Source of the DNA: Pseudomonas entomophila
GTDB lineage: Bacteria; Pseudomonadota; Gammaproteobacteria; Pseudomonadales; Pseudomonadaceae
Assembly: GCF_013523165.1 (NCBI RefSeq)
Contig: NZ_JAAMQI010000002.1
Coordinates: 124,001 to 188,000, forward strand
Direction: 5' to 3'
DNA: 64,000 bases
The position numbers and the translations under genes were made by a program. A model generated the notes under the pieces. It was not told the origin of the DNA and did not search any database. It saw only the letters and a program-made list of their open reading frames with translations. Below, piece by piece: positions 39,463-48,330 of the stretch (its first letter is position 1; each line of letters starts with the position of its first letter).

Positions 39463-40065
39463 ATGAGCTTCAGCCCTCTCATCCGCCAACTGATCGACGC
39501 GCTGCGAACCTTGCCCGGTGTCGGCCAGAAGACCGCCCAGCGCATGGCGCTGCAACTGCTCGAACGCGACCGCAGCGGCGGCGTTCGCCTGTCCCAGGCC
39601 CTGGCCCAGGCCATGGACGGTGTGGGGCATTGCCGGCAGTGCCGCACCTTGACCGAACTGGAACTGTGCCCGCAGTGCGCCGACCCGCGCCGTGACGACA
39701 CCCAGCTGTGCGTGGTGGAAAGCCCGGTGGACGTGTATGCGGTGGAGCAGACCGGCTACCGGGGGCGCTATTTCGTGCTCAAGGGCCACCTGTCGCCGCT
39801 GGACGGCCTGGGCCCGGATGCCATTGGGGTTCCGCAATTGATGGCGCGGATCGAAGAGCAGGGCACGTTCAGCGAAGTGATCGTCGCCACGAACCCGACC
39901 GTCGAGGGAGAAGCGACCGCGCATTACATCGCGCAGTTGCTGGCCGAGAAGGGCCTGCCGGCGACTCGCATCGCCCATGGGGTGCCGTTGGGTGGGGAGC
40001 TGGAGCTGGTGGACGGCGGGACCTTGGCCCATGCCTTTGCGGGGCGTCGGCCGATTTCGTTGTAA
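39463..40065 (+). CDS. recR: Recombination mediator RecR
   Basis: A 200-residue RecR: N-terminal HhH ([17 protein letters not shown]), a Cys4 zinc finger (CRQC...CPQC, ~57-72), the Toprim domain ([15 protein letters not shown]) and the Walker B-like C-terminus ([15 protein letters not shown]). It loads RecA on gapped DNA with RecO/RecF. The ATG at 39463 matches the family start MSFSPLI; an in-frame ATG three codons upstream is unlikely. Confidence 0.96.
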   Translation: MSFSPLIRQLIDALRTLPGVGQKTAQRMALQLLERDRSGGVRLSQALAQAMDGVGHCRQCRTLTELELCPQCADPRRDDTQLCVVESPVDVYAVEQTGYRGRYFVLKGHLSPLDGLGPDAIGVPQLMARIEEQGTFSEVIVATNPTVEGEATAHYIAQLLAEKGLPATRIAHGVPLGGELELVDGGTLAHAFAGRRPISL

Positions 40066-40163
40066 GGGCAGGGTGTGGGGATAGGCCCCGGGCGCCTGCG
40101 TCTCTGGCAAAGCCTGCTCCGTTACGCGTGTCTGTCAGCGGTGTGCCTGACGTACGGGAGTAG

Positions 40164-40200
40164 CTGGCTTGTGGGGTCCGCAGGGCCCACAAAACCAGCC
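40164..40200. repeat. Long hairpin of the GGGCCC-type repeat
   Basis: CTGGCTTGTGGGGTCC faces GGGCCCACAAAACCAGCC across a short loop, giving a 15-bp near-perfect stem between recR and apt (convergent). It could serve as a terminator and shares its core with repeats at 5.47 and 53.4 kb. Confidence 0.6.
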
Positions 40201-40247
40201 AACGCGTTGATGCATGAATGAGCAGTCTCCAAAAAGACTGCCCGCCC

Positions 40248-40796
40248 TTAGTATTCGCTGAGCGAAAACGCTGTCAGGCAGAACGTCGGCACGCCGACCG
40301 CCTGCAAGCGCTTGGAGCCGTCCAGCTCCGGCAGGTCGATGATCGCTGCCGCTTCGAACACCTGGGCGCCGGTGCGGCGGACCAGATTGGTCGCGGCCAG
40401 CAAGGTCCCGCCGGTGGCTATCAGGTCGTCGAAGATCAGCACCGAGTCGCCCTCGCACAGGCTGTCGGCATGCACCTCGAGGAAGGCTTCGCCGTATTCG
40501 GTCTGATAGCCTTCCGACAACACGTCGGCCGGCAGCTTGCCTTGCTTGCGGAACAGGATCAGCGGCTTGTTCAGTTGATGGGCGATGATCGCGCCGATCA
40601 GGAAGCCGCGCGCGTCCATGGCGCCGATGTGGGTGAAGTCGGCCTCTACATAACGCTCGACGAACTGGTCGGTCACGTAGCGCAGGCCACGGGGCGACTG
40701 GAACAGCGGCGTGATGTCGCGAAAGATCACGCCCGGCTTGGGAAAGTCCGGTACGGGGCGGATCAGGGCTTTGAGGTCGAAGGTGTCGCTGTGCAT
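40248..40796 (-). CDS. apt: Adenine phosphoribosyltransferase
   Basis: A 182-residue type I phosphoribosyltransferase: family start [24 protein letters not shown], the adenine/AMP part [16 protein letters not shown], and the PRPP-binding loop [17 protein letters not shown]. It salvages adenine to AMP. Monocistronic, followed by a GCAGTCT/AGACTGC hairpin (~40223-40242), and divergent from nothing obvious; anr lies 53 bp upstream on the same strand. Confidence 0.96.
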   Translation of the reverse strand: MHSDTFDLKALIRPVPDFPKPGVIFRDITPLFQSPRGLRYVTDQFVERYVEADFTHIGAMDARGFLIGAIIAHQLNKPLILFRKQGKLPADVLSEGYQTEYGEAFLEVHADSLCEGDSVLIFDDLIATGGTLLAATNLVRRTGAQVFEAAAIIDLPELDGSKRLQAVGVPTFCLTAFSLSEY

Positions 40797-40849
40797 GAGG
40801 CAGGTATCCTGGAAAACGAATGCGCCAGTATACCTGCTGCCCGGCGTTT

Positions 40850-41584
40850 TCAGGTGTCCATCGAGCCGCCGGCCAGCGCACAGAGCTGGATCGGGTCGAG
40901 AATGTGCACTTCCTTGCCCTCGGCCTTGAGCAGGCCGTTCTGCTGGAAGCGGGTGAACACCCGGGAAACGGTCTCCACCGCCAGCCCCAGGTAGTTGCCC
41001 ATCTCGTTGCGCGACATGCTCAGGCGGAACTGGTTGGCCGAGTAGCCGCGGGCCCGGAACCGCGCCGACAGGTTGACCAGGAAGGTCGCGATGCGCTCGT
41101 CGGCGGTCTTCTTCGACAGCAGCAGCATCATCTGCTGGTCGTCACGGATTTCGCGGCTCATCACCCGCATCAGCTGGCGTCGCAACTGCGGCAGTTGCAC
41201 CGACAGCTCGTCCAGGCGCTCGAAGGGGATCTCGCAGACCGAGGTGGTCTCCTGGGCCTGGGCCGACACCGGGTAGGATTCAGTGTCCATGCCGGACAGG
41301 CCGACCAGCTCGCTGGGCAGGTGGAAGCCGGTGATCTGCTCTTCACCGCTGTCGCTGAGGCTGAAGGTCTTCAGGGCGCCCGAACGCACGGCGTAGACCG
41401 AACCGAAGCCATCACCCTGCCGGAACAGGAACTCGCCTTTCTTCAAGGGGCGGCCGCGCTTGACGATCTCGTCCAGTGCGTCCATGTCCTCGAGGTTCAG
41501 GGACAAGGGCAGGCACAGGGGGGCCAGGCTGCAATCCTTGCAGTGGGCTTGGCTGTGGGCGCGCAGTTTGACGGGCTCGGGCAT
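40850..41584 (-). CDS. anr: Anaerobic regulator Anr (Fnr/Crp family)
   Basis: A 244-residue oxygen-sensing regulator. The [4Fe-4S] ligands are C15, C18 and C24 ([10 protein letters not shown]) plus the later Cys in TTSVCEIP. A cyclic-nucleotide-like barrel, dimer helix and C-terminal HTH follow, with recognition helix EVETVSR replaced here by AVETVSRVF within [16 protein letters not shown]. Active without oxygen, it binds TTGAT-N4-ATCAA. The start at 41584 gives the canonical length. hemN, a known Anr target, is next upstream with a perfect box. Confidence 0.96.
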   Translation of the reverse strand: MPEPVKLRAHSQAHCKDCSLAPLCLPLSLNLEDMDALDEIVKRGRPLKKGEFLFRQGDGFGSVYAVRSGALKTFSLSDSGEEQITGFHLPSELVGLSGMDTESYPVSAQAQETTSVCEIPFERLDELSVQLPQLRRQLMRVMSREIRDDQQMMLLLSKKTADERIATFLVNLSARFRARGYSANQFRLSMSRNEMGNYLGLAVETVSRVFTRFQQNGLLKAEGKEVHILDPIQLCALAGGSMDT

Positions 41585-41750
41585 TCGTTTCGGTCCTTGT
41601 GGGAAAGCACACATCGACTGTAAGGGTAACCCACGACCGGGCTGTAGGCCAGCGCGCAGGGGCCGCGAGGGGTGACAAGACCGGGACACGTGTACCCCGC
41701 GGCGAGAGTGGCGTTGCCCGGCCCCGCGCCGAAGCATGCCCCTGCGCGGC

Positions 41751-43133
41751 TCAGATGACCTTGGAAAACCGTTGCAGGTTGCCGTAGTCCAGGTACGCGT
41801 CGAACACCTTGCACACCGAGCGCACCAGCAGCCGCCCGGCGGGCAGGACCTGGATGCCATGCCGGTCGAGGTGGATGAGCCCGTCGCCGTGCATGGCCTG
41901 CAAGGCGGGCCACTGGTCCTTGAAGTACCCCTGGAAGTCGATGGCGAAGCGCGCCTCGATGGCGTCGAAAGTCACTGCGAAGTGGCAGATCAGCTGCTGG
42001 ATCACGGCCCGGCGCAGGCGGTCGTCCGCCGTGCAGACCAGGCCGCGCTGGCTGGCCAGTTGACCGCTGCCCAGGCTCTCCTGGTAGGTGGCCAGGTCGC
42101 TGGTGTTCTGGCAATACAGGTCGCCGATCTGGCTGATCGCCGAGACGCCCAGGCCGATCAGGTCGCAATGCCCGTGCGTGGTGTAGCCCTGGAAATTGCG
42201 CTGCAAGGTGCCGTCTTCCTGGGCGATGGCCAGGTCGTCGTCGGGCAGGGCGAAATGGTCCATGCCGATGTAGCGATAGCCAGCGGCGGTCAGTTGCTCG
42301 ATGGTGGTCTGCAGCATCTCCAGCTTGGCCGCCGGCGAGGGCAGCGCCTGGCTGTCGATGCGCCGTTGCGGCAGGAAGCGGTCGGGCAGGTGGGCATAGT
42401 TGAAGACCGCCAGCCGCTCCGGTTGCAGGCCGATGATCTCGCTCACCGTTCGGGCGAAGCCGGTCGGCGTCTGGTGCGGCAGGCCGTAGATCAGGTCGAG
42501 GTTCACCGAGCGAAATTGCAGGGTGCGTGCCGCCTCGATCAGGGTGCGGGTCTGTTCCAGGCTCTGCAGGCGGTTGATCGCCCGCTGCACGGTCGGGTCG
42601 AGGTCCTGTACGCCGAGGCTGATGCGGTTGAAGCCCAGTTCGCGCAACAGGCCCATGGTCGACCAGTCGGCCTCGCGCGGGTCGATCTCGATGCCATAGT
42701 CGCCGGAGTCGTCGTCGAGCAGGCCGAAGTGCTGGCGCAGGCTGGCCATCAGCGCGCGCAGCTCGACATGGCTGAGGAAGGTCGGGGTGCCGCCGCCGAA
42801 GTGCAGTTGCTCGACCGGTTGGGCCCGGTCCAGGTGGCAGGCGACCAGCTGGATCTCCTGCTCCAGGCGCTGCAGGTAGGGCTGCGCACGGGCGCGGTCC
42901 TTGGTGATGACCTTGTTGCAGGCGCAGTAGTAGCAGATGTTGGCGCAGAACGGCACGTGCACGTACAGCGACAGGGGGCGCATCGCGCGGCGGCTGTCGC
43001 GCAGCGCATGCAGCAGATCGAACGAGCCGACTTCGGGGCGTAGCTGTACGGCGGTAGGGTAGGAGGTGTAGCGAGGCCCGGCCATGTCGTAGCGACGGAT
43101 CAGGTCTGGATCCCAACGGAGGTCGTCGAGCAT
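41751..43133 (-). CDS. hemN: Oxygen-independent coproporphyrinogen III oxidase
   Basis: A 460-residue radical-SAM enzyme that decarboxylates coproporphyrinogen III in anaerobic heme synthesis. The cluster motif is [12 protein letters not shown] (Cx3Cx2C); PRYTSYPTA near the start and the [10 protein letters not shown] segment are HemN-specific. The ATG at 43133 has AGGA seven bases before it. An Anr box centred ~65 bp upstream explains anaerobic induction by the neighbouring anr product. Confidence 0.97.
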   Translation of the reverse strand: MLDDLRWDPDLIRRYDMAGPRYTSYPTAVQLRPEVGSFDLLHALRDSRRAMRPLSLYVHVPFCANICYYCACNKVITKDRARAQPYLQRLEQEIQLVACHLDRAQPVEQLHFGGGTPTFLSHVELRALMASLRQHFGLLDDDSGDYGIEIDPREADWSTMGLLRELGFNRISLGVQDLDPTVQRAINRLQSLEQTRTLIEAARTLQFRSVNLDLIYGLPHQTPTGFARTVSEIIGLQPERLAVFNYAHLPDRFLPQRRIDSQALPSPAAKLEMLQTTIEQLTAAGYRYIGMDHFALPDDDLAIAQEDGTLQRNFQGYTTHGHCDLIGLGVSAISQIGDLYCQNTSDLATYQESLGSGQLASQRGLVCTADDRLRRAVIQQLICHFAVTFDAIEARFAIDFQGYFKDQWPALQAMHGDGLIHLDRHGIQVLPAGRLLVRSVCKVFDAYLDYGNLQRFSKVI

Positions 43134-43191
43134 GGCAATTTCCTGGAGAAAGCGGCGGTAGCGCAGTCTAGGACGTCTGCGTCGGGGGGCC

Positions 43192-43205
43192 TTGATCTGC
43201 ATCAA
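43192..43205. promoter_or_regulatory. Anr/Fnr box upstream of hemN
   Basis: TTGATCTGCATCAA is a perfect TTGAT-N4-ATCAA palindrome, 58 bases before the hemN ATG and next to the anr gene. Confidence 0.88.
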
Positions 43206-43367
43206 GGCCCCGTCGCTTGGTGTCACCGGTCGGGCCGGTGCAGGGCGCGGGCGTCGGGGCCCGCCGGCTTGGTCTTCCGAAGCCTGAAAGGCGTACGGGC
43301 CCCGAGCGCCCGGGGTTATCCTGAGCGCTCGAGACCCTGCCCACGGTCGGCGAAAGGGTGGAAGGCA

Positions 43368-44078
43368 ATGACGGGAGAAAGCGCAGTGAGTGAGCGACAG
43401 ATGACGGCCAGTGACCTGGCAGCCTGGGAGGCCTTGGCGCACGTGCCTGGGGTGTGCTGCGATGCGCCTCGGCGTGCGATGACGGGTATCGGCTGCCTGG
43501 TACTTGCCCACGGCGCAGGGGCGCCCATGGACAGCCCGTTCATGGACACGATGGCACGGCGTCTGGCGGCCCAGGGGGTCGGGGTGGTGCGGTTCGAGTT
43601 CCCCTACATGGCGCAGCGTCGACTGGACGGCAAGCGCCGGCCACCGAACCCGCAGAAGGTCCTGCTCGAGCGCTGGCGCGAGGTGCTTGTGCAGGTCCGT
43701 GCGCACCTGGCGGGGCCTGTGGCGATCGGGGGCAAGTCCATGGGGGGACGCATGGCCAGCCTGCTGGCCGATGAAATGGGCGTCGGGGCGCTCGTGTGCC
43801 TGGGGTACCCGTTCTACGCGGCGGGCAAGCCGGAGAAACCCAGGGTCGAGCACTTGGCGTCGTTACGCACCCCGACCCTGATCGTGCAGGGCACGCGCGA
43901 TGCACTAGGGGACCAGGACACGGTCGCGGGGTATGCCTTGTCGCCTGCGATCGACGTGTGCTGGTTGGCGGCGGGGGACCATGACCTCAAGCCGTTGAAG
44001 GCTTCAGGGTTCACCCATGAACAGCATTTGCAGGCGGCGGCGGAACAGGTGGCGGCTTTCTTGCGTACGCGGGCCTGA
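43368..44078 (+). CDS. Alpha/beta hydrolase (KANL3/Tex30-like family)
   Basis: A 236-residue alpha/beta hydrolase. Visible motifs are LVLAHGAGAPMDSPFMD near the start (oxyanion side), GGKSMGGRMAS with the nucleophile Ser, LIVQGTRDALG with the acid and GDHDLKPLK with the His. Substrate unknown. Start is uncertain: the ATG at 43368 and a GTG at 43386 (GGGAG eight bases before it) are both plausible. Divergent from hemN. Confidence 0.85.
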   Translation: MTGESAVSERQMTASDLAAWEALAHVPGVCCDAPRRAMTGIGCLVLAHGAGAPMDSPFMDTMARRLAAQGVGVVRFEFPYMAQRRLDGKRRPPNPQKVLLERWREVLVQVRAHLAGPVAIGGKSMGGRMASLLADEMGVGALVCLGYPFYAAGKPEKPRVEHLASLRTPTLIVQGTRDALGDQDTVAGYALSPAIDVCWLAAGDHDLKPLKASGFTHEQHLQAAAEQVAAFLRTRA

Positions 44079-44118
44079 AAGGGGGGCTCGCTCGTCTCGG
44101 TGGTGGCTGGGCTGACGT

Positions 44119-44142
44119 CATCGCGGGCAAGCCCGCACACAT
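44119..44142. repeat. REP unit left of MITE copy 2
   Basis: CATCGCGGGCAAGCCCGC with a changed tail (ACACATGG instead of TCCCACAGG). Confidence 0.8.
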
Positions 44143-44190
44143 GGGCCTGTTCAAGCAGGCCGCAGCACGCTGGCGCACGCTTCTGTGGAA

Positions 44191-44343
44191 GCTGTGTGAA
44201 AACCTCCCAACCGATGCAGCTGATCAAAGAACAACCTGAAAATCACGTTCCTACGTGAATTCTGGGTTAGTTGAGTAGCCAAGCTTCTTCAGAATTCGCG
44301 TAGGAACGCGATTTGAAAAAAACAGGTGAGGTTTTCACACAGC
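44191..44343. mobile_element. MITE-like element, copy 2
   Basis: About 153 bp with perfect inverted ends GCTGTGTGAAAACCTC / GAGGTTTTCACACAGC (last base pair aside). The interior matches copy 1 at 32.2 kb over most of its length and contains the inverted halves AATCACGTTCCTACGTGAAT and the complement of AATCGCGTTCCTACGCGAAT. It carries no gene. The right end touches a REP unit. Confidence 0.78.
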
Positions 44344-44344
44344 C

Positions 44345-44371
44345 TGTGTGGGAGCGGGCTTGCCCGCGATG
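44345..44371. repeat. REP unit right of MITE copy 2
   Basis: TGTGTGGGAGCGGGCTTGCC followed by CGCGATG; starts within two bases of the MITE end. Confidence 0.88.
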
Positions 44372-44415
44372 GCGCCCGTTCAAGCGCCACTGCACCGTAC
44401 TGCGTTCACCGTCAC

Positions 44416-44700
44416 TCAGTCGCGGTACTCGCACAGGTACGCTGTATCCACGGCCACCTTCAATTGGAACTTGCTGTCGGCCGGCACCTGGAACTGGCTG
44501 CCGCTTTCGAAGGTTTCCCAGCTGTCGCTGCCAGGCAGCTTCGCCGTCAGCGCGCCGGACACCACGTGCATGATCTCGCGCTTGGCGGTGCCGAACTCGT
44601 ATTCGCCCGGCGCCATGACGCCCAAGGTGGCAGGGCCTTCCTGACCGGTGAAAGCGATCGACTTGACGGTTCCATCGAAGTATTCGTTGACCTTGAACAT
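44416..44700 (-). CDS. ppnP: Pyrimidine/purine nucleoside phosphorylase PpnP
   Basis: A 94-residue single cupin domain of the YaiE/DUF1255 family: [13 protein letters not shown] at the start, [29 protein letters not shown] and the ending AYLCEYRD. The family phosphorolyses a broad set of nucleosides. Monocistronic; REP and MITE repeats lie downstream. Confidence 0.94.
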   Translation of the reverse strand: MFKVNEYFDGTVKSIAFTGQEGPATLGVMAPGEYEFGTAKREIMHVVSGALTAKLPGSDSWETFESGSQFQVPADSKFQLKVAVDTAYLCEYRD

Positions 44701-44775
44701 GGCGCGGCTCCTGCGTGAAGGCTATGAGAGAGGGCCGGCCAGTATGCCCAAGGCCCCCTGCGCCGTCATCTGCTT

Positions 44776-45327
44776 TCAGGCGCGCGCCAGCGGCAGGCTC
44801 AGGGGCAGCAGGCGTGCCGTGTTGCGCGCATCCTCCAGCGCCCGATGCTGTTGCCCGGCGAACTGCAGGCCCGCCAGGTGCAACGCGCCGTTGAGGCCCG
44901 TGGGCCGTTGCAGTTGCCGGGCCTTGGCGAAGCGCTGCTTGAGGTTGACGTGTGGCAGGGCACCCAGCAGGCTCTGCACGCCGTGCACCTGCCACTCTTG
45001 CAGCAGTTGCCGGCGATCGTAGTCGCCCCAGCTCACCCAGCCTTCGAGCCGTGGCTGGTGGTGCACCAGCCAGCGCTCGAACTGCGCCCACACCTGGGCG
45101 AACGGCTCGGCAGCGTCGATGCTGGCCTGGCCGATGTGCGTCAGGTGACGGCAGAAAGTGGTCAACTGCGGACGCCGCCGCGGCCGCACGAACCGCTGGA
45201 AGTGGTCGACCTCGCGACCTTCCCGGTTCACCAGGCTGGCGCCGATTTCGATGATTTCCATTTCCGTGATCGGCCAGCCACCTTCGTCGGTGGTGGCTTC
45301 CAGGTCGATCACCAGCCAGTGGCCCAT
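44776..45327 (-). CDS. 3'-5' exonuclease (DEDDh, ERI-1-like)
   Basis: A 183-residue DnaQ-fold exonuclease. Exo I is VIDLEATTDEGGW, Exo II lies in WVSWGDYDRRQL, and Exo III is HRALEDARNTARL with the DEDDh-type His. The EMEIIEIGASLV segment is typical of the ERI-1/KapD group. Substrate may be RNA or DNA. The ATG at 45327 has GGGAG seven bases before it and begins with the conserved strand; the frame stays open ten codons upstream. Confidence 0.9.
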   Translation of the reverse strand: MGHWLVIDLEATTDEGGWPITEMEIIEIGASLVNREGREVDHFQRFVRPRRRPQLTTFCRHLTHIGQASIDAAEPFAQVWAQFERWLVHHQPRLEGWVSWGDYDRRQLLQEWQVHGVQSLLGALPHVNLKQRFAKARQLQRPTGLNGALHLAGLQFAGQQHRALEDARNTARLLPLSLPLARA

Positions 45328-45459
45328 GGCGAGGCTCCCTTGCAAGATGTGGCCCAAGCGTAGCTGCTGTGGCAGCCAACGCCATTTCGTGGCATTTTGC
45401 CGTTGCCCAGTGCTCAGTCACTTCAGTGACGCGAGCGGGTCCATCACGTGGCCAAGGCC

Positions 45460-46290
45460 ATGTCCTTCACAATTCGTAACGAGCGCCTGGTCGTGCCCCG
45501 ATTCATTCGCCTGCTGTCCCTGACCTGTCTGACGATGTTCGTCGGGCTGTGGTATACCCAATCGCCGATGGCCGCCGAGGCCATTGAGGTCAGGATCGGG
45601 GCGACGCACTTCCCGCCGTACACGATACGACCCGAACAAAACGTAAAGGTTGGCTTGCTGGCGCAATTGGCCCAGGCACTGAACCAGGCGCAGCAGGCGT
45701 ACCACTTCGTGCTGGTGCCGACCTCCGTGCCCCGGCGCTTCGCCGATCTGGAGCAGGGCCGTACCGACATGGCCATCTTCGAGAACCCGGCCTGGGGCTG
45801 GCAGAAGGTGGCGCACAGCACCGTGGACCTGGGCCTGGAGGACGCCGAGATCTTCGTCGCAGCGCGCCAGGCCGGGCGCGACCAGCACTTCTTCGACGAC
45901 CTGAGCGGCAAGCACCTGGCGTTGTTTCACGGCTACCACTATGCCTTCGCCGGTTTCAATGCCGACACGCGTTTCCTGCAGCAGACCTACGGCGCGACCT
46001 TGACCTACTCCCACGACAGCAACCTGTACATGCTCGAACGTGGACGCGCCGACATTGCCCTGGTGACCCGTTCGTATTTCAACGACTTCCTGCTGCGCCA
46101 TCCCGATCAGGTCGAGCGTCTGCTGGCTTCCGAGCGCGTCGACCAGACCTACCGGCATTACGCCCTGCTGCGCCCCGAGGCGCCGATCAGCGCGCAGGCG
46201 TTCGCCCAGCTGGTGGAGCGCCTGCGCGCCAATGGCGAACTGAAACGGATCTTCGCGCCGTACCAGGTGCGTGTGATGACGCCGCTCTGA
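45460..46290 (+). CDS. Periplasmic solute-binding protein (family 3), orphan
   Basis: A 276-residue protein with an N-terminal hydrophobic segment (SLTCLTMFVGLWYTQSP, signal peptide or anchor) and an SBP-3 fold (VRIGATHFPPYTIRPEQ, GRADIALVTRSYF). No transporter genes adjoin it. Start is ambiguous: the ATG at 45460 and a GTG at 45448 share the frame and neither has a clear ribosome site. Paralogous in fold to the protein at 36.0-36.8 kb. Confidence 0.82.
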   Translation: MSFTIRNERLVVPRFIRLLSLTCLTMFVGLWYTQSPMAAEAIEVRIGATHFPPYTIRPEQNVKVGLLAQLAQALNQAQQAYHFVLVPTSVPRRFADLEQGRTDMAIFENPAWGWQKVAHSTVDLGLEDAEIFVAARQAGRDQHFFDDLSGKHLALFHGYHYAFAGFNADTRFLQQTYGATLTYSHDSNLYMLERGRADIALVTRSYFNDFLLRHPDQVERLLASERVDQTYRHYALLRPEAPISAQAFAQLVERLRANGELKRIFAPYQVRVMTPL

Positions 46291-46768
46291 GCGGCCAATC
46301 AGGTGACTGGCTGCTGGCGCGCAACCCGACCTGCCAGCGCCTGACCTGAACGTTGCCCCAGGTGCCAGTCGAGGCGACGGGCTGCGGCTTGCTGGCAAGA
46401 GGAATGGCTGTCGCCAGACGCAAGGGGTCTACCGCGAAGAGCGCTCCGATTGCCCACGCACGCGTGTGCGCTGACGAGGGCAGGGCGCGAGGCGTGCGGG
46501 TTGAGGTGGGACGGTCGGCAGTGAGTGGGCAGGCCTCATCGCGGGCAAGCCCGCTCCCACATGATCGCGCTTGCCTGAACCCTCGGCGTGTGAGGGAGGC
46601 TGGCCATCAAGGCCGATGGAGGCTTGGAATGACGGGTCTGTGGGAGCGGGCTTGCCCGCGATGAGGCCCGCCCAGTCACCGCCTGCTGCTCGACTACTTC
46701 GCTACCGATCCAGCCCGGCAGGCCAGTCCAGGGCCGCTCTGGCCTCTGCAACAGACGGACCGGCACCT
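46291..46768. other. 478-bp intergenic region with an inverted REP pair
   Basis: Contains REP units at ~46536-46561 and ~46639-46664 in opposite orientation, ~78 bp apart. The rest is GC-rich with no gene I can support. Confidence 0.65.
46536..46664. repeat. Inverted REP pair with long spacer
   Basis: TCATCGCGGGCAAGCCCGCT on one side and CTGTGGGAGCGGGCTTGCCC on the other. The 78-bp spacer is longer than in the other pairs of this window. Confidence 0.85.
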
Positions 46769-47299
46769 TCACCCCTGTCGATTGGCCGTGTTGCGGCAAT
46801 GCACCAGCGCGTCGCGAATCATGAAGTTCACCAGGGTCGGCGAGACCCCCAGCTCCTTGGCGATGTCCTTCTGCAACACCCCATGCAGACGATACATCTC
46901 GAACGCATAGCGAGTGCGCTTGGGCAGTTCGTCCAGCGCTGCGGCGATGTGCTCGAGGGTGGCGAAGTTGATGTGGCGGGTTTCCGGCGTGGCGCTCTGC
47001 ACCACCACGTTCATGCCTTCCTCCTCGGGCCCGGAATACCTCTGCTCCATCGACTGCTTGCGATAGTGGTCGATGGCCAGGTTGCGCACGATCTGGAACA
47101 GGTAGCTGAGCTGAGCCTTGAACGAGGAGGTGATCTGCGGCGCATGGGTCAGGCGGAAGAACGCGTCCTGCACCACGTCCTCGGCACGCGAGCGGCAACC
47201 GGTGATGCGTGCGGCGATCTTCACCAGCACGGTGCGGTTGTCGACGAACGCCTGCAGCAACGGTGAATCGCACTTGCCTGTGGAGAGTTGTTCCGCCAT
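46769..47299 (-). CDS. pvdS: Iron-starvation ECF sigma factor, PvdS/PfrI type
   Basis: A 176-residue ECF sigma factor with region 2 (RAEDVVQDAFFRL, SYLFQIVRNLAIDHYRKQ) and region 4 (ALDELPKRTRYAFEMYRLHG, VSPTLVNFMIRDALVHC). These stretches match the pyoverdine sigma factor PvdS closely. It directs transcription of siderophore genes under iron limitation. No anti-sigma or receptor gene adjoins it. The ATG at 47299 follows AGGTG with six bases spacing. A Fur box lies ~75 bp upstream. Confidence 0.94.
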   Translation of the reverse strand: MAEQLSTGKCDSPLLQAFVDNRTVLVKIAARITGCRSRAEDVVQDAFFRLTHAPQITSSFKAQLSYLFQIVRNLAIDHYRKQSMEQRYSGPEEEGMNVVVQSATPETRHINFATLEHIAAALDELPKRTRYAFEMYRLHGVLQKDIAKELGVSPTLVNFMIRDALVHCRNTANRQG

Positions 47300-47761
47300 G
47301 GAAATCACCTGGTTTCGAAAAGAGAAAGAAGTCTTTGGGTGGTCGAGGTCCTTGCGACGAGCGACAAGTTATTCAGAATGATAATGATTGTCAATTGAGA
47401 AAAGCCTTTGCGCGTCGCAATCTCCCGATGACCTTGCGGCCATGTCGTACAGCCCTGTCGCAAACGGCTGATGGCGGCACCGTGTTCACCTGTGGCAAGA
47501 CCTATACCCTTACGATAGGCAGCCGATATACCACCCCTTCAAGGCAGAATGAGACGCTGCCGACCGCGTTCCGCTGACCCTTGATTCTTCGCCTGTCCAT
47601 CCGCCCTCGGTGAACAGGGCGGTCTTCGACACTTCAGCCCTACCTGTGAGAGCGAGTTTGCCCGCGATAGGCGGCGACACAACCCGGTGTTCATCCAGGT
47701 GAAGAGGGGGCGAACGTCCGTCATGCAGCCCCTTCTGCCCCTTACCGCTTGCTGCTTCGCC
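47300..47761. other. 462-bp intergenic region with Fur box
   Basis: Holds the Fur-controlled promoter region of the sigma factor gene, then ~370 bp without a recognisable gene. A degenerate REP-like unit (GAGAGCGAGTTTGCCCGCGA) is near 47648-47670. Confidence 0.6.
47374..47392. promoter_or_regulatory. Fur box upstream of the PvdS-type sigma gene
   Basis: CAGAATGATAATGATTGTC matches the 19-bp Fur consensus at 15 positions by eye. The centre is ~84 bp from the start codon. Confidence 0.85.
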
Positions 47762-48061
47762 TCAATGCATCGCCACGATCTTCAATCCTACCCGCTGCTC
47801 ACCAATGCCCTGATCCGCCACCCACACCACTTCCGCACTGGCCTGCAGCCCGCTGAGCGAGGCATGTTCGGACTCGATGCTCACGTCCACCTGATCGCCG
47901 ACGGCGAAACGTCGCGGCGCCTGCACTTGCAGACCACTGGCAGACAAGTCGATGCACACCGCCGATACCACCTCGCCGGCATGCAGCAGGCTGGCCTCGC
48001 TGTCGATGCGCATGCGGATGAAATCGCGTTTCTCTTCATGACCCTGGGATACCGTCGACAT
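47762..48061 (-). CDS. PilZ-domain protein (c-di-GMP binding)
   Basis: A 99-residue single PilZ domain with the c-di-GMP motif in two parts: KRDFIRMRID (RxxxR-like) and DLSASGLQV (D/NxSxxG). It may relay c-di-GMP to motility or surface targets. The ATG at 48061 follows GGAAGG by eight bases and is chosen over a GTG two codons upstream. Divergent from rssB. Confidence 0.9.
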   Translation of the reverse strand: MSTVSQGHEEKRDFIRMRIDSEASLLHAGEVVSAVCIDLSASGLQVQAPRRFAVGDQVDVSIESEHASLSGLQASAEVVWVADQGIGEQRVGLKIVAMH

Positions 48062-48330
48062 GCTCACATCCTTCCATCAGGTTGTTGTACATGAAGTTCT
48101 TATAACGTCTGGCAATTTGCGCTGTAAAGCGCACCCGCCCAATGGCCTGTCGTGCTTGAAACGCCCTGCGGATGGGAGTACCGTCAGCGCCTTACAGGGC
48201 ACCTCTGCCTTTTGCCGGGTCGACCGTCAGGGTCCATCCCCAATAGAAGCGTGCCAGAGAGAATTCCAGTAGCCGTTCGTCGCGTTGTCGACGCCGCTAC
48301 GCCAACCTATTTCTGGCGCCGTTTGCCCAC

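Larger units (their letters stand above)
44079..44415. other. 337-bp intergenic region with REPs and the second MITE copy
   Basis: REP units flank the MITE-like element on both sides. No gene recognised in the remaining sequence. Confidence 0.7.
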
